Below are positions 44,529 to 53,315 of a DNA stretch of 64,000 nt, piece by piece. Location: positions 2,046,001 through 2,110,000 of the forward strand of contig NZ_RKHK01000001.1 of the NCBI RefSeq assembly GCF_003752405.1, written 5' to 3'. The stretch's first letter is position 1. Every line of letters starts with the position of its first letter. The translations under genes were made by a program, and so were the position numbers. The notes beneath the pieces were generated by a model. It had not been told where the DNA came from. It ran no database searches and saw nothing but the letters and a program-made list of their open reading frames with translations. The DNA comes from Bogoriella caseilytica (GTDB taxonomy: Bacteria; Actinomycetota; Actinomycetes; Actinomycetales; Actinomycetaceae).

Positions 44529-45417
44529 CGTCTCGCGGCGTTGTCGCCCAGAGGTCGCGCAGAGCGCCCATGACCGCTGCGACAGCGGGACTCAGGCGCC
44601 GGCGCGGATGCGTGAGCACACTGACCTCGCAGGCGGGCAGCGCAGGGCCCCACTGCTCGACGAGTGTGCCGGCACTGAGCTCTTCGGTGACGCTCACTGT
44701 GGGTAGGACCGTCCAGCCCAGGCCGACTGATGCGCACCGTTTGATGGCCTCGATGCTGCCGAACCGGGAGCATCGCACGGCTCCGCCATGATGGCGGAGC
44801 TCATGGAAGATCGCGTCCGCGTAACCGCAGCCTTCGTCGACGAGCAGCGCAGGCTGCTGCGCGAGTTCGGTCCAGGTGAGCTGCTCTGCCGCAGTGGCGG
44901 CCGGCTCGGCGAGGAGGGCGAGAGGTTCGCGACCGAGACGGGTCACCGACAGCCCGGTCGCGGGTAACTCCGGCTCCAGGGTCAGCGCCAGGTCCGCCCG
45001 GCCACGCCGGACGTCATCCGCACCGCGAACAAGCCCGCCAGGGCTGAGCCAGACGTCGATGCCGGGCTCCGCAGAGCGCAAGGCGGCGACCAGTTCGGGT
45101 ATCCGGTAGGTGCAGAGGGACTCCGGAGCGATGAGGCGCACCGTGCCCTGGGGTCGCTGATCAGTCGTGTGGCTCGCCTCGCGAAGACGGGCCTCGGCGT
45201 CCAGGATCTCTTCCAGAATCGGGATGGCGCGCGCCCCGGCTTCGGTCACCCGGGCTCCGGAGGGAAGCCGGTCGAGCAACGTGCAGCCCAGAGATGCCTC
45301 GAGCTTCTGCACGTGGGCACTCAGTGTCGACTGCCGGTACCCGAGTTCCAGCGCCGCCTCGGTGTAGCTGCCCAGCTGCGCCACGGCGAGGAAGCTGCGG
45401 AGAACCCGGGTGTCCAT
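44518..45417 (-). CDS. LysR-family transcriptional regulator lacking a stop at its expected end
   Basis: About 300 residues match the LysR family: a winged helix-turn-helix (MDTRVLRSFLAVAQLGSYTEAALELGYRQ..., residues 1–60), linker helix and a substrate-binding domain (about 90–295). The family normally ends near residue 295, here base 44520, but no stop codon occurs there. The frame stays open antisense through the whole glycosidase gene to 41182. I report only the homologous part; the lower coordinate is approximate and not a stop codon. It is divergent from an MFS gene, which it probably regulates. Confidence 0.75.
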
Positions 45418-45500
45418 GGCTGTACCTATCGCATTCGTCGATTGATGTGATCGGAAGTCATCGTTGGACACGATATCGGGTGGTGCTCCAGCGTGTCCGC

Positions 45501-46658
45501 GTGAACGTTCCCGCTGCAGAACAGGTCCCGGCACACCGCGCTCGAGTGTTCGCGATGGCACTGCTCCTGGTGGTGACCTTCCTTGGCTTCCTCAACTACT
45601 CGGCGTTGCTCGCCGTCGTGCCCCTGTGGGCCTCTGAGGGTGGCGCCGGAAGCGCCGCTGTGGGAGGGGCCACGGCAGTGATGATGGCCGCCACCGTGCT
45701 GACCCAGTGCTTCGCGCCGGTGCTGTTCCGCCTGGCTAGCCTGCGCCTCTTGATGGTTCTCGGCGCCATGCTCCTGGGCCCGATCGCCTTGGTCTACACG
45801 GTCTCCGATGCTCTCTGGGTCATCCTTTCGGTCACCGCTGTGCGTGGCGTCGGGTTCGCGCTCATGGTCATCGCCGGTGCCACGTTGGCGGCCGACCTCG
45901 CCCCACAAGGGCGCGTGGCCGCCTCGGTCTCGCTCTACGGGGCAGCCGCGGCTCTCCCGAACCTGGTGGCGCTCGCAGGGGGAGTCTGGGCGGCCGGCAC
46001 CTGGGGCTTCGGCGTGGTCTTCAGCATCGCCGCGGGAGCCGGGTTGCTCGCTGCGCTGCTGTCTCTTCTGCTGCCAGGCCACTTGCGGGGACGTGCGTCC
46101 TTGTCGTCACTGTCCGGTCAGCGGGCCATGCTCGGCCCGCTGACGTGTTTGGCGCTCGTCGCAGCAGCCTTCGGCGCCACGACGACCTTCCTCCCCCTCT
46201 CCGGGCCTGCCGTGTCACAGACGTCATGGGCCCTCTTCGTGGCGTCCGCAGCCATGGTGGCCGGGAGGCTGGTGGCCGGGGCGCTGGGTGCACGTCTGGC
46301 GGCGGGACGGATCCTCACGATGTCGGTCCTCGTGGTGGCCGCTGGACTGGTGATCACCGCTCAAGCGCTGGAGGGGCCGCTGGCGATCCTTCTGCTCGGA
46401 GCCGCGCTCACCGGAGCGGGCTTTGGTGCCTGCCAGAACGATTCCTTTGTCACCCTCGTCCACCGACTTGGACCCGCTCACACGGCCACCGCCAGCACGG
46501 TGTGGAACATGGTCTACGACGGCAGCATCGGAGCTGGTGCCTTCCTGCTGGGCTGGGTCATCGGTGCCGCCGGTTACGGCGGAGCCTTCGTGATCGCAGG
46601 ACTGAGTACGGCGGGATTCGCTCTCCTGAGAGCGTGGCTCAGCGCTCCGCAGCGCTGA
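45501..46658 (+). CDS. MFS transporter
   Basis: A 385-residue major facilitator with about 12 helices, the first being MALLLVVTFLGFLNYSALLAVVPLW. The conserved inter-helix loop is short (FRLASLRLLMVLGA). It resembles drug/sugar efflux carriers of the YfcJ/YbfB type. The GTG at 45501 is chosen; an ATG at 45555 directly before helix one is the alternative. The 83-base gap to lysR is the shared promoter region. Its stop overlaps the convergent protease gene by 20 bases. The substrate is unknown. Confidence 0.85.
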   Translation: MNVPAAEQVPAHRARVFAMALLLVVTFLGFLNYSALLAVVPLWASEGGAGSAAVGGATAVMMAATVLTQCFAPVLFRLASLRLLMVLGAMLLGPIALVYTVSDALWVILSVTAVRGVGFALMVIAGATLAADLAPQGRVAASVSLYGAAAALPNLVALAGGVWAAGTWGFGVVFSIAAGAGLLAALLSLLLPGHLRGRASLSSLSGQRAMLGPLTCLALVAAAFGATTTFLPLSGPAVSQTSWALFVASAAMVAGRLVAGALGARLAAGRILTMSVLVVAAGLVITAQALEGPLAILLLGAALTGAGFGACQNDSFVTLVHRLGPAHTATASTVWNMVYDGSIGAGAFLLGWVIGAAGYGGAFVIAGLSTAGFALLRAWLSAPQR

Positions 46659-48051
46659 GTGTGGCCTGCAGCGTGATCTCCTCGCCTCCGCGATCCACCG
46701 TGAGGTCGACCTCCTGCTCCGCGGGGTACTCCCGGATCACGGCAGTCAACGCCCGGGAGTCACTGATGCGGCGCCCCTCCACGGCGGTGATCACATCGCC
46801 GGGTTCCAGTCCGGCGCCGTCGGCAGGAGATCCGGCCTCCACCTCTGTCACCAGTGCCCCCGCAGTGAATCCTCCGCCGCTGGATGTCTGGCCGGTGCCC
46901 GAGACGATGTCCTTGTTCACCGCGGCGTCGGGGGAGGCATCGGCGGCGAGCACTCCGAGCAGGCCGTGGGAGGCCTCGCCCGAGGCAATCAGATCCTCGG
47001 CGATCCGCTGGGCGTAGTCGCCGGGGATGGCGAAGCCGACCCCGATCGAGCCTGCGGTTTCGCCGGTTGAGGCGATGGCCACGTTGATGCCGACGATCTG
47101 CCCGTGGCCGTCGACCAGCGCGCCGCCGGAGTTGCCCTGGTTGATGGAGGCATCGGTCTGGATGACGTTGAGGAAGACGCTGCCGGCCGAACTGGGCCGG
47201 GCGCTGCCGGGCAGGTCGTTCGGGGTGCCGAACTCGAATCGTTCGCGGCCGTCGTCGCGCGGCTGGTCGCCTGTGGGTTCGTCCACTGCCGCCGAGGCCA
47301 CGGTGATGGTGCGGTCGAGCGTGGAGATGATGCCGGTGGTCACCGTGCCGGAAAGTCCCAGCGGGGCGCCGATGGCGATGGCCTCGTCGCCGACCTGCAG
47401 GTCTCCGGAGCTGCCGAAGGTGGCCGGGGTGAGGTTGAGCTCCGCGGCGTTGTCGAGCTTGATGACGGCGAGGTCCGAGAGGGGGTCGGTCCCCACGATC
47501 TGGGCGCTGGTGGACGTGCCGTCATCGAGCTGCACGGTGATCTGCCCCTGCGAGCTCGTCCCGCCGAGGGTGACCACATGCGTGTTCGTGAGCACGTGGC
47601 CTTCCTGGTCCAGGATGATGCCCGACCCGGAGCCGCCCGCCGAACCGGCGGAGACGCCGAGCGTGACCACTGAAGGGGACGCGATCGCTGCGGCACTGGC
47701 GACGTCGGCATCGGCGCCCGGCAGGCTCGCCTGCTCGATCTGCGCGCTGTCCGCGCTGCCCGGCACACTTTCTACGTCCGAGGCCGACAGCGCGGTCAAC
47801 GCTCCGGCTGAAGCGGTGCCGCCGAGAACCGCAGCCGCCAGCGTGCAGGCGACGAGGGCGGGCCAGCCGAAGCTGCGGCCCGAAGGCGGTGGCGGGGGTG
47901 GGGTGGGCGATGTGACCGGAGCGCTGGCGAACGGTGAACCCGACGGATCATGTGGCCTGGCCGCGTTGTGCTCCTGCGAGAACAAGGGGCCCTGGGGTTG
48001 CGGTGGCGGGAAATGCGGGGGCTGGTGGGCGGGGGAGTGGAACTCAGACAT
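46639..48051 (-). CDS. HtrA/DegP-family serine protease with PDZ domain, membrane-anchored
   Basis: A 470-residue protein. A Pro-rich cytoplasmic N-terminus (about 70 residues) precedes one membrane helix (ALVACTLAAAVLGGTASAGAL). The trypsin-like domain (about 115–350) has catalytic His in LTNTHVV, Asp in DPLSDLAVI and Ser in INQGNSGGAL. A C-terminal PDZ domain (about 355–470) contains GSPADGAGLEPGDVITAVEGRRI. It degrades misfolded envelope proteins. It lies directly downstream of its two-component genes, as PepD/HtrA does beside MprAB in mycobacteria. AAGGGA supports the ATG at 48051. Confidence 0.93.
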   Translation of the reverse strand: MSEFHSPAHQPPHFPPPQPQGPLFSQEHNAARPHDPSGSPFASAPVTSPTPPPPPPSGRSFGWPALVACTLAAAVLGGTASAGALTALSASDVESVPGSADSAQIEQASLPGADADVASAAAIASPSVVTLGVSAGSAGGSGSGIILDQEGHVLTNTHVVTLGGTSSQGQITVQLDDGTSTSAQIVGTDPLSDLAVIKLDNAAELNLTPATFGSSGDLQVGDEAIAIGAPLGLSGTVTTGIISTLDRTITVASAAVDEPTGDQPRDDGRERFEFGTPNDLPGSARPSSAGSVFLNVIQTDASINQGNSGGALVDGHGQIVGINVAIASTGETAGSIGVGFAIPGDYAQRIAEDLIASGEASHGLLGVLAADASPDAAVNKDIVSGTGQTSSGGGFTAGALVTEVEAGSPADGAGLEPGDVITAVEGRRISDSRALTAVIREYPAEQEVDLTVDRGGEEITLQATLSAAER

Positions 48052-48101
48052 GGCCTGTCCCTTCACGTTGATGGTCGGTTCCCCTCAGCGTGACGGTCCT
48101 G

Positions 48102-48142
48102 CCTAAGGCGACCCTAGGAGCGGGATAAGAAACTCTTAGGTG
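48102..48142 (-). promoter_or_regulatory. Phased direct repeats upstream of htrA (response-regulator boxes)
   Basis: On the + strand CCTAAGGC (48102), CCTAGGAG (48113), GATAAGAA (48124) and CTTAGGTG (48135) start at exact 11-base steps. The first three lie between the htrA start and the kinase stop; the fourth overlaps the kinase stop. The same pattern occurs upstream of the response regulator gene. Two 8-base units in 19 bases is the form of site bound by OmpR-family regulators such as MprA. Confidence 0.6.
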
Positions 48143-49572
48143 CGCCGGCCCGCCGGACCAGGGTTCGGCGGCAGCTGATCCGTCGTCTCCGCGCTGCGAA
48201 GTGGCCAGTGCACGGTGAAGCGCGCGCCACCCTCGGCCCGATTCTCAGCCGTGGCACGGCCGGAATGCATGGCCGCCGCTTGCGCCACGATCGCCAGGCC
48301 GAGGCCCGAACCATGGCGATCCCGTGCCCCAGCGCCGCGGAAGAACCGCGTGAAGAGCTTGGGGATCTCCTCCTCACGCAAGCCGGGGCCGGAGTCCTCG
48401 ACTGTGACCGAGACGTGGTCATCGGCCTGGCTGAGGTAGACCTCCACCAGGCCACCGGCCGGGCTGACCTGGACGGCATTGCGGACCAGGTTCGCCACGG
48501 CGCGTTCCAGGGCCACGGGGTAGATGGTCGCGACCAGCGGATCGCCGTGCACCCGTACGTCCACCTCTGGGCGTAAGCGCCGGGTCCGTCGCACAGCTCG
48601 TTCCACGAGGGACCGCAGGTCAGTGCGCTGGGGTAGCTCCGAGCTCTGGTCACCCTTGGCCAGGGTGATGATCCCGTCCACCTCGTCATTCAGCGCTGCG
48701 ACCTGTGTGTCCAGGTCGCGCAGCAGCTCCTGGCGCTCCTGCGGGGGCAGGGCCCTGCCCGGGTCGAGCTCGGAGCGGGCCAGGAGACCGAAGTCGTTGC
48801 GCAGCACTGCCAGGGGGGTGCGCAGCTCGTGGCTGGCGTTCTCGACCAGCTCCCGCTGATCACTGCGGGCACGATCCAGGGCGGCGAGCATGGCGTTCAC
48901 CGAGCCCGCCAGCCGGGTGATCTCGTCCTCGCGCGCCGATCCCAGTTCGATCCGCTCGCTCAGATCCTGCGTTCGTGCCACGCGCTCGGTGGCCGCGGCC
49001 AGGCGATTGACCGGCCGCAGGCCCGCGCGCGACACCAGCCAGCCGAGCACCGCCGCAAGTGCGATGCCCGCCGCCGCGATCCCCGCCAGGGACCAGCCCA
49101 CCGAGCTCAAGGTGGCATCGACTGCCGCCAGTGGATGGAAGAGCCGGAGCACCGTGCCGTCCGGGGCGCTCGCCGTCACCACCCGGTAGCGCTCGCCCTG
49201 CAATGACAGGGTGTCCAGGCGGGCGCGCTCCGTGGCTGGTGCCGGCGGCAGAGTAGCCCCGGGAGCATCCAGCGCGGTGGTCAAGGGCCCGAAGGTGATC
49301 TGGTGGACGACACCGGTCGGTTCGATGATCTGCACGCCCACTGGATCGGACTGCACCATCTCGGTCAGCTGCAACGCCGAACGTTGCGCACCCAGCGGAC
49401 CTTGGGCCGCCGCGACGATCTGGTCCACCTGGCGAGCGCGGTCCACCAGACCGTCGTCCAACTCATCCATGATGGAGGAACGCACCAGCCACCACGCCGC
49501 CGAGGCTGCCACGGCGATTGCGAGGGCGACCGCCACTGCGGTCAGCAGCGTCAGTCGTTGGCGGAGGGACAT
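48136..49572 (-). CDS. Sensor histidine kinase (MprB-like)
   Basis: A 478-residue membrane kinase. Helix one is LTLLTAVAVALAIAVAASAAWW; an extracytoplasmic sensor domain (about residues 35–165), a second helix and a HAMP domain (about 190–245) follow. The phosphorylated His lies in ENASHELRTPLAVL, the N box is LVRNAVQ, and G boxes are DSGPGL and GSGLGLAI. The ATG at 49572 overlaps the regulator gene by 22 bases. It likely senses envelope damage and phosphorylates the adjacent regulator. Confidence 0.9.
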   Translation of the reverse strand: MSLRQRLTLLTAVAVALAIAVAASAAWWLVRSSIMDELDDGLVDRARQVDQIVAAAQGPLGAQRSALQLTEMVQSDPVGVQIIEPTGVVHQITFGPLTTALDAPGATLPPAPATERARLDTLSLQGERYRVVTASAPDGTVLRLFHPLAAVDATLSSVGWSLAGIAAAGIALAAVLGWLVSRAGLRPVNRLAAATERVARTQDLSERIELGSAREDEITRLAGSVNAMLAALDRARSDQRELVENASHELRTPLAVLRNDFGLLARSELDPGRALPPQERQELLRDLDTQVAALNDEVDGIITLAKGDQSSELPQRTDLRSLVERAVRRTRRLRPEVDVRVHGDPLVATIYPVALERAVANLVRNAVQVSPAGGLVEVYLSQADDHVSVTVEDSGPGLREEEIPKLFTRFFRGAGARDRHGSGLGLAIVAQAAAMHSGRATAENRAEGGARFTVHWPLRSAETTDQLPPNPGPAGRRT

Positions 49573-50255
49573 GACGGCAGTCTCAGGGTGTAGCCCACGC
49601 CGCGCACGGTGTGGATCACGCGTTCGTCCATGACCGCTTCGAGCTTGCGGCGAAGGTAGCCGATGTAGACGTGCAGGGAGTTCGAGCTCTCGTCGAGGTC
49701 TGCACCCCACACGGCATCGAAGATCTGGCTGCGAGTGAGCACCTGACGCGGATGGCGCAGGAAGGTCTCGAGCAGCGTGAACTCCGTGCGGGTCAGCACC
49801 AGCGGCTCCCCGTTCACGGTGACCTGCCAGGAAGACGGATCGAGCCGGATCGGCCCGAAGGTCAGCGGTTGATCGTCGGCAACCTCCACACTGCGCCGCA
49901 GCAGGGCACGTAGCCGGGCGAGGAGCTCCTCATAGGCGAAGGGTTTGACCAGGTAGTCGTCCGCCCCGGCATCCAGCCCGGCCACGCGGTCCTCGACCTC
50001 CCCGCGGGCGGTGAGCAGAAGGATCGGCAGCCGGTTGCCGGAGGAGCGGATCGCGCTGCACAGCTCCAGGCCGCTCATCCCGGGCATCATCACGTCCATG
50101 ATGACGGCGTCGGGCCGGCTCACCTCGAGCAGTTCGAGCGCTTCCTCGCCGCTGGCTGCGGGGATGGCGTGGTAGCCCTCGAAGCGCAGCGATCGAGCAA
50201 CAGAGCGCAAGAGGGCCTGTTCGTCATCGACGAGAAGGATCCGCATCCCGCTCAT
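49551..50255 (-). CDS. OmpR/PhoB-family response regulator (MprA-like)
   Basis: A 234-residue regulator. The receiver domain has the acidic pair in LLVDDEQ, phosphoacceptor Asp in VIMDVMMPGMSG, Thr in LLLTARG and Lys in DDYLVKPFAYEEL. The C-terminal winged helix (about residues 130–228) contains TRTEFTLLETFLRHPRQVLTRSQI and HVYIGYLRRKLE. It is first in the regulator–kinase–protease set. A two-unit version of the phased repeat lies 14 bases upstream of its start, consistent with autoregulation. Confidence 0.93.
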   Translation of the reverse strand: MSGMRILLVDDEQALLRSVARSLRFEGYHAIPAASGEEALELLEVSRPDAVIMDVMMPGMSGLELCSAIRSSGNRLPILLLTARGEVEDRVAGLDAGADDYLVKPFAYEELLARLRALLRRSVEVADDQPLTFGPIRLDPSSWQVTVNGEPLVLTRTEFTLLETFLRHPRQVLTRSQIFDAVWGADLDESSNSLHVYIGYLRRKLEAVMDERVIHTVRGVGYTLRLPSCPSAND

Positions 50256-50268
50256 TATCCTCGTGGTA

Positions 50269-50287
50269 CCTAAGACGGCGTTAAGAG
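50269..50287 (-). promoter_or_regulatory. Two-unit response-regulator box upstream of the regulator gene
   Basis: CCTAAGAC-GGC-GTTAAGAG on the + strand (CTCTTAAC-GCC-GTCTTAGG in gene direction) is two 8-base units with 11-base spacing, like the four-unit array upstream of htrA. Confidence 0.6.
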
Positions 50288-50440
50288 GAAGGTGGCGCGG
50301 ATTCGGAGGCCACTCGCGCGGCCTGGCGTGAGCGGTGGCGCCGGTTGCGTCCGTGATGGGGGAGAGTAAGTGTCGTTAGGTGCCAGTTTCTCTCCCCAAT
50401 GAGCCAGGTAGGAACCAGGCAGCCCCAGCGACGCCCACGG

Positions 50441-51436
50441 TCAGGGAATCAGCAGGACCTTGCCGGTGGTCTCCCGTCCTTCCAGCGCGCGGTGGGCGGC
50501 GGCGGCCTCGGCGAGCGGATAGCTCGCTCCTACTCGCAGGTCGACCACGCCGTCGCGTACCCAGCCGGAGACCTGCTCCCAGCGCTGGGAGCGCTCCTGC
50601 GCCTCCACCAGGAAGTGGAACATCGACGGCCGGGTGAGGAAGACCGAGCCCGCCCGGTTGAGCCGCTGTGGGTCCACCGGCGGAACCGGGCCGCTCGCGG
50701 CACCGAAGAGCACCAACGTGCCGCGCCGCCGCAGTGCCGACAAGGAGGCGTCGAAGGTCGACTTGCCCACGCCGTCATAGGCCACGTGTACGCCCTGCTC
50801 GCCGGTCAGCTCGCGCACCACCGCCGTGAGTTCCGCTGTGAGGTCATCGAGCTGGTCGTAGCGGATGACGTCCGCTGCCCCGGCCGCGAGGGCGAGTTCC
50901 TCCTTCTCGGCGGTGGAGACCGTGGTGATCACGCGCGCCCCACGGTCAGAGGCCACCTGGGTCAGCAGGGAGCCCACGCCGCCAGCGCCAGCGGTGAGGA
51001 AGACGTCGTGACCGTCCCTCAGCTCGAAGGCGCCGTCGACCAGCATGCTCACGGTCAGGCCCTGCAGTGGCAGCGCAGCCGCCGTCCGCACGTCCAGTCC
51101 GGCGGGGATGGGGAGGGCCTGGCTCTGCTCGATCACCACCAACTCGGCGTAGGAGCCCGTCACGGACGCCGTCCACGCCACCAGATCCCCGATGGCTACG
51201 GTGTCCACCCCCTGGCCCAGTGCGACCACCTCGCCGGCGCCTTCGCCTCCGGGCCGAAAGGGGTGCTGGACCGGGTAGAGGCCACTGCGCTGGTACGTCT
51301 CGACGAAGTTCAGCCCGACTGCCGCCGGACGCACCAGCACCTGGCCTGGGCCGGGCTCGGGTTCCGGCACCTCCACGAGCTGCAGCACGTCCGGTCCGCC
51401 GGCTTCCTGAGCTTCGATGGCGCGCATGGCGCCCAT
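50441..51436 (-). CDS. NADPH:quinone oxidoreductase, zinc-independent MDR superfamily
   Basis: A 331-residue medium-chain reductase. The GroES-like N-terminal half (PFRPGGEGAGEVVALG) lacks the Cys/His set of zinc alcohol dehydrogenases. The NADPH-binding half has FLTAGAGGVGSLLTQVA. It matches the one-electron quinone reductase group (QorA-like). ATGs at 51436 and 51427 are both possible, neither with a clear ribosome site. The gap of about 185 bases after this gene and before the regulator start holds the regulator promoter. Confidence 0.87.
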   Translation of the reverse strand: MGAMRAIEAQEAGGPDVLQLVEVPEPEPGPGQVLVRPAAVGLNFVETYQRSGLYPVQHPFRPGGEGAGEVVALGQGVDTVAIGDLVAWTASVTGSYAELVVIEQSQALPIPAGLDVRTAAALPLQGLTVSMLVDGAFELRDGHDVFLTAGAGGVGSLLTQVASDRGARVITTVSTAEKEELALAAGAADVIRYDQLDDLTAELTAVVRELTGEQGVHVAYDGVGKSTFDASLSALRRRGTLVLFGAASGPVPPVDPQRLNRAGSVFLTRPSMFHFLVEAQERSQRWEQVSGWVRDGVVDLRVGASYPLAEAAAAHRALEGRETTGKVLLIP

Positions 51437-51553
51437 TCTAAGGGGGGAGCATGGCGAGTGTGCCGGGCCTCACAGAAATTCGGTGTGACGAATGGATCGA
51501 ACGTGGCGTCCTTTCCTATGTCAGCTCGTTAACACCGATTGGAGAGACAGATC

Positions 51554-52066
51554 ATGTCGCAGAACGTCATTCCCGCTACCGGCGAAGAGCGCGAGAAGCA
51601 GGACGAGCGCGCCGCGCGCGAATTGGCGGAGCGCCCCGAGCCCAAGCAGCTCGACGCCCTGCACACCGAGCACGGTGACACGGCGATCGCTGAAGGCGTC
51701 GTGGCGAAGATTGCGGGCATCGCGACTCGCGAGGTGCCTGGCGTGTACGCGATGGGTAACGCCGCCCGCCGCGCTTTCAACGCTCTCACGCAGCGCGTCC
51801 CCGGCGGCCAGACCAGCGTCACCGGTGGGGTGTCGGTGGACAAGGGTGAGCGCCAGACCGTCATCGAGATCGCCGTCGTCGTCGACTACGGCGTATCCAT
51901 CGTCGCGGTCAGCAATCAGATTCGCGAGAACGTGATCTCCAGCGTGGAATACGGCACCGGCCTCGAGGTCGTGGCGGTCCACGTCAACGTGACCGACGTG
52001 CACCTTCCGGAAGAGGACACCGAGGGTGGCGTTTCCTCCTCCGCTCGCACTGAGGAACTGCAGTAA
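51554..52066 (+). CDS. Asp23/Gls24 family envelope stress protein
   Basis: A 170-residue soluble protein. The Asp23 domain (about residues 45–155) shows AIAEGVVAKIAGIATREVPGV, GVSVDKGERQTVIEIAVVVDYG and VVAVHVNVTDVHLP. The N-terminal 40 residues are charged and probably disordered. In Firmicutes such proteins coat the inner face of the membrane through AmaP. GGAGAG precedes the ATG. It opens an eight-gene operon. Confidence 0.92.
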   Translation: MSQNVIPATGEEREKQDERAARELAERPEPKQLDALHTEHGDTAIAEGVVAKIAGIATREVPGVYAMGNAARRAFNALTQRVPGGQTSVTGGVSVDKGERQTVIEIAVVVDYGVSIVAVSNQIRENVISSVEYGTGLEVVAVHVNVTDVHLPEEDTEGGVSSSARTEELQ

Positions 52067-52195
52067 CCCTGCATTCACGAATTTGCCGAGACCCGGGCCC
52101 GGATGGTGCGGGCCCGGGGTCCCGGCACCCTGCATCAGCAAGGCTTCAGCGCCGCGCGTGTCCGCCACGGCCTGAATCAGAGAGGAATTCGCCCC

Positions 52196-52378
52196 ATGTC
52201 CCGCATCACTGTTGGTTTATTCGTCGGACTCATCCTGGGACTGACCGCAGCCTTCGGTTCGTTCAGTTCCTTCATGATCGTCCTGGTCTTCGGCGCTGCC
52301 GGGATCCTGATCGGCTTGGTCCTGGAGGGGCGCATCGACCTCCAGCAGCTCATCGGGCGCGGCACTGACCGGCGATGA
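52196..52378 (+). CDS. Small DUF2273-like membrane protein
   Basis: A 60-residue protein with two hydrophobic helices: VGLFVGLILGLTAAFGSF and FMIVLVFGAAGILIGLVLEG, then a short basic tail. It matches the small membrane protein usually found beside Asp23 genes. AGAGGAATT precedes the ATG. It probably helps anchor Asp23 proteins; that is inferred from context. Its stop overlaps the next start by four bases. Confidence 0.8.
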   Translation: MSRITVGLFVGLILGLTAAFGSFSSFMIVLVFGAAGILIGLVLEGRIDLQQLIGRGTDRR

Positions 52379-52755
52379 GCGCCCCGGCACGCGAGCGCGG
52401 CTCCCTGACCGTCGCTGAACGGGTTGCGCGCAAGATCGCGGCACAGGTGGTGTCCGAGATCGCCGGAACGTACGGCACCACAGGTGGTGTGCTCGGCGTC
52501 GGCGCGACGGCCGACAGCGGCGCACGCCCGGAAGTCGACGTCGAGTTCTCCGCCGGTTTCATGGACGTCGCGGTGAAAGTTGGCCTGGCCTATCCCACCT
52601 CGATCCAGCAAGCCACCGCGCGCATCCGCGACGAGGTGACCCGCCGGGTCGCGGAGCTGACCGGGATCGCCGTGCACCGCGTCGATATCGACGTCACCTT
52701 CCTGCACGCACGCACCGGAAAGTCTGGATCCGGAGCACCGGAGGCACTGCTATGA
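52375..52755 (+). CDS. Asp23/Gls24 family protein, second copy
   Basis: A 126-residue Asp23-domain protein shorter than the first, with RGSLTVAERVARKIAAQVVSEI and a C-terminal strand HRVDIDVTFL. It is coupled on both sides by four-base overlaps. The basic, helical N-terminus differs from the acidic one of the first paralogue, so the two are probably not redundant. Confidence 0.85.
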   Translation: MSAPARERGSLTVAERVARKIAAQVVSEIAGTYGTTGGVLGVGATADSGARPEVDVEFSAGFMDVAVKVGLAYPTSIQQATARIRDEVTRRVAELTGIAVHRVDIDVTFLHARTGKSGSGAPEALL

Positions 52756-53315
52756 GTACCAAGTTCACCGCATTACGCCGCCGTTCGCGGCGATGGGTGC
52801 CGGCGACGATCTTTGCCTTCATCATGCTCGCGCTCGGCTCCTGGCTCACTGCCGGTGCGATCATGCGCTGGATCGATGGGCAGTGGCCGGTCTTCACCCG
52901 CCCCGTCATCGACGCCGCTTCTGCGGCCACCTGGGAAGGCGATCTCACGCGCGCAGTGGTGATCGGCATCGGGGTGGTGGGTGTCATCGTCCTGGTGATC
53001 GCGATCCTGCCCGGCGCACCGCGTCTCAGCAGCCTGCGGCGTCCCGGCGCCGTCGCTGCGGACGCCCGGCTCGTAGTCTCGCGGCGTGGGCTGGCGCGTC
53101 TGGCCGCTGCTGCCGCGCACCGCGTGGACGGTGTCCAGCAGGTCGCCGCCAGCGTCTCGGGTCGTTCTGTCAGCATCCGCGTGGTGACCCCCACCCGTCA
53201 GGACACGTCCGAGCTGCGGCAACGCGTCAAGGACGCCGTCAGCGCCCGGCTCACCGAGGTGGGCGTGGAGCCAGCTGCGCGCGTTCGCGTCAGCGCTACC
53301 GTGAAGGAGATCTGA
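52752..53315 (+). CDS. DUF6286-like membrane protein of Asp23 operon
   Basis: A 187-residue protein with two helices (ATIFAFIMLALGSWLTAGAIM and AVVIGIGVVGVIVLVIAILPG) and a C-terminal cytoplasmic domain (about residues 105–187) that resembles an Asp23-type fold: VDGVQQVAASVSGRSVSIRVV and VEPAARVRVSATVKEI. It is found with Asp23 genes in actinobacteria. Its stop and the next ATG overlap (TGATG). A membrane-anchoring role is inferred. Confidence 0.78.
   Translation: MSTKFTALRRRSRRWVPATIFAFIMLALGSWLTAGAIMRWIDGQWPVFTRPVIDAASAATWEGDLTRAVVIGIGVVGVIVLVIAILPGAPRLSSLRRPGAVAADARLVVSRRGLARLAAAAAHRVDGVQQVAASVSGRSVSIRVVTPTRQDTSELRQRVKDAVSARLTEVGVEPAARVRVSATVKEI

Noticed and set aside
51495-51530. ECF-type promoter (GAAC then TGTC 16 bases later) upstream of the first Asp23 gene
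   Set aside because: The match is weak and such short motifs are common in GC-rich DNA; autoregulation by the sigma factor needs transcript start mapping.
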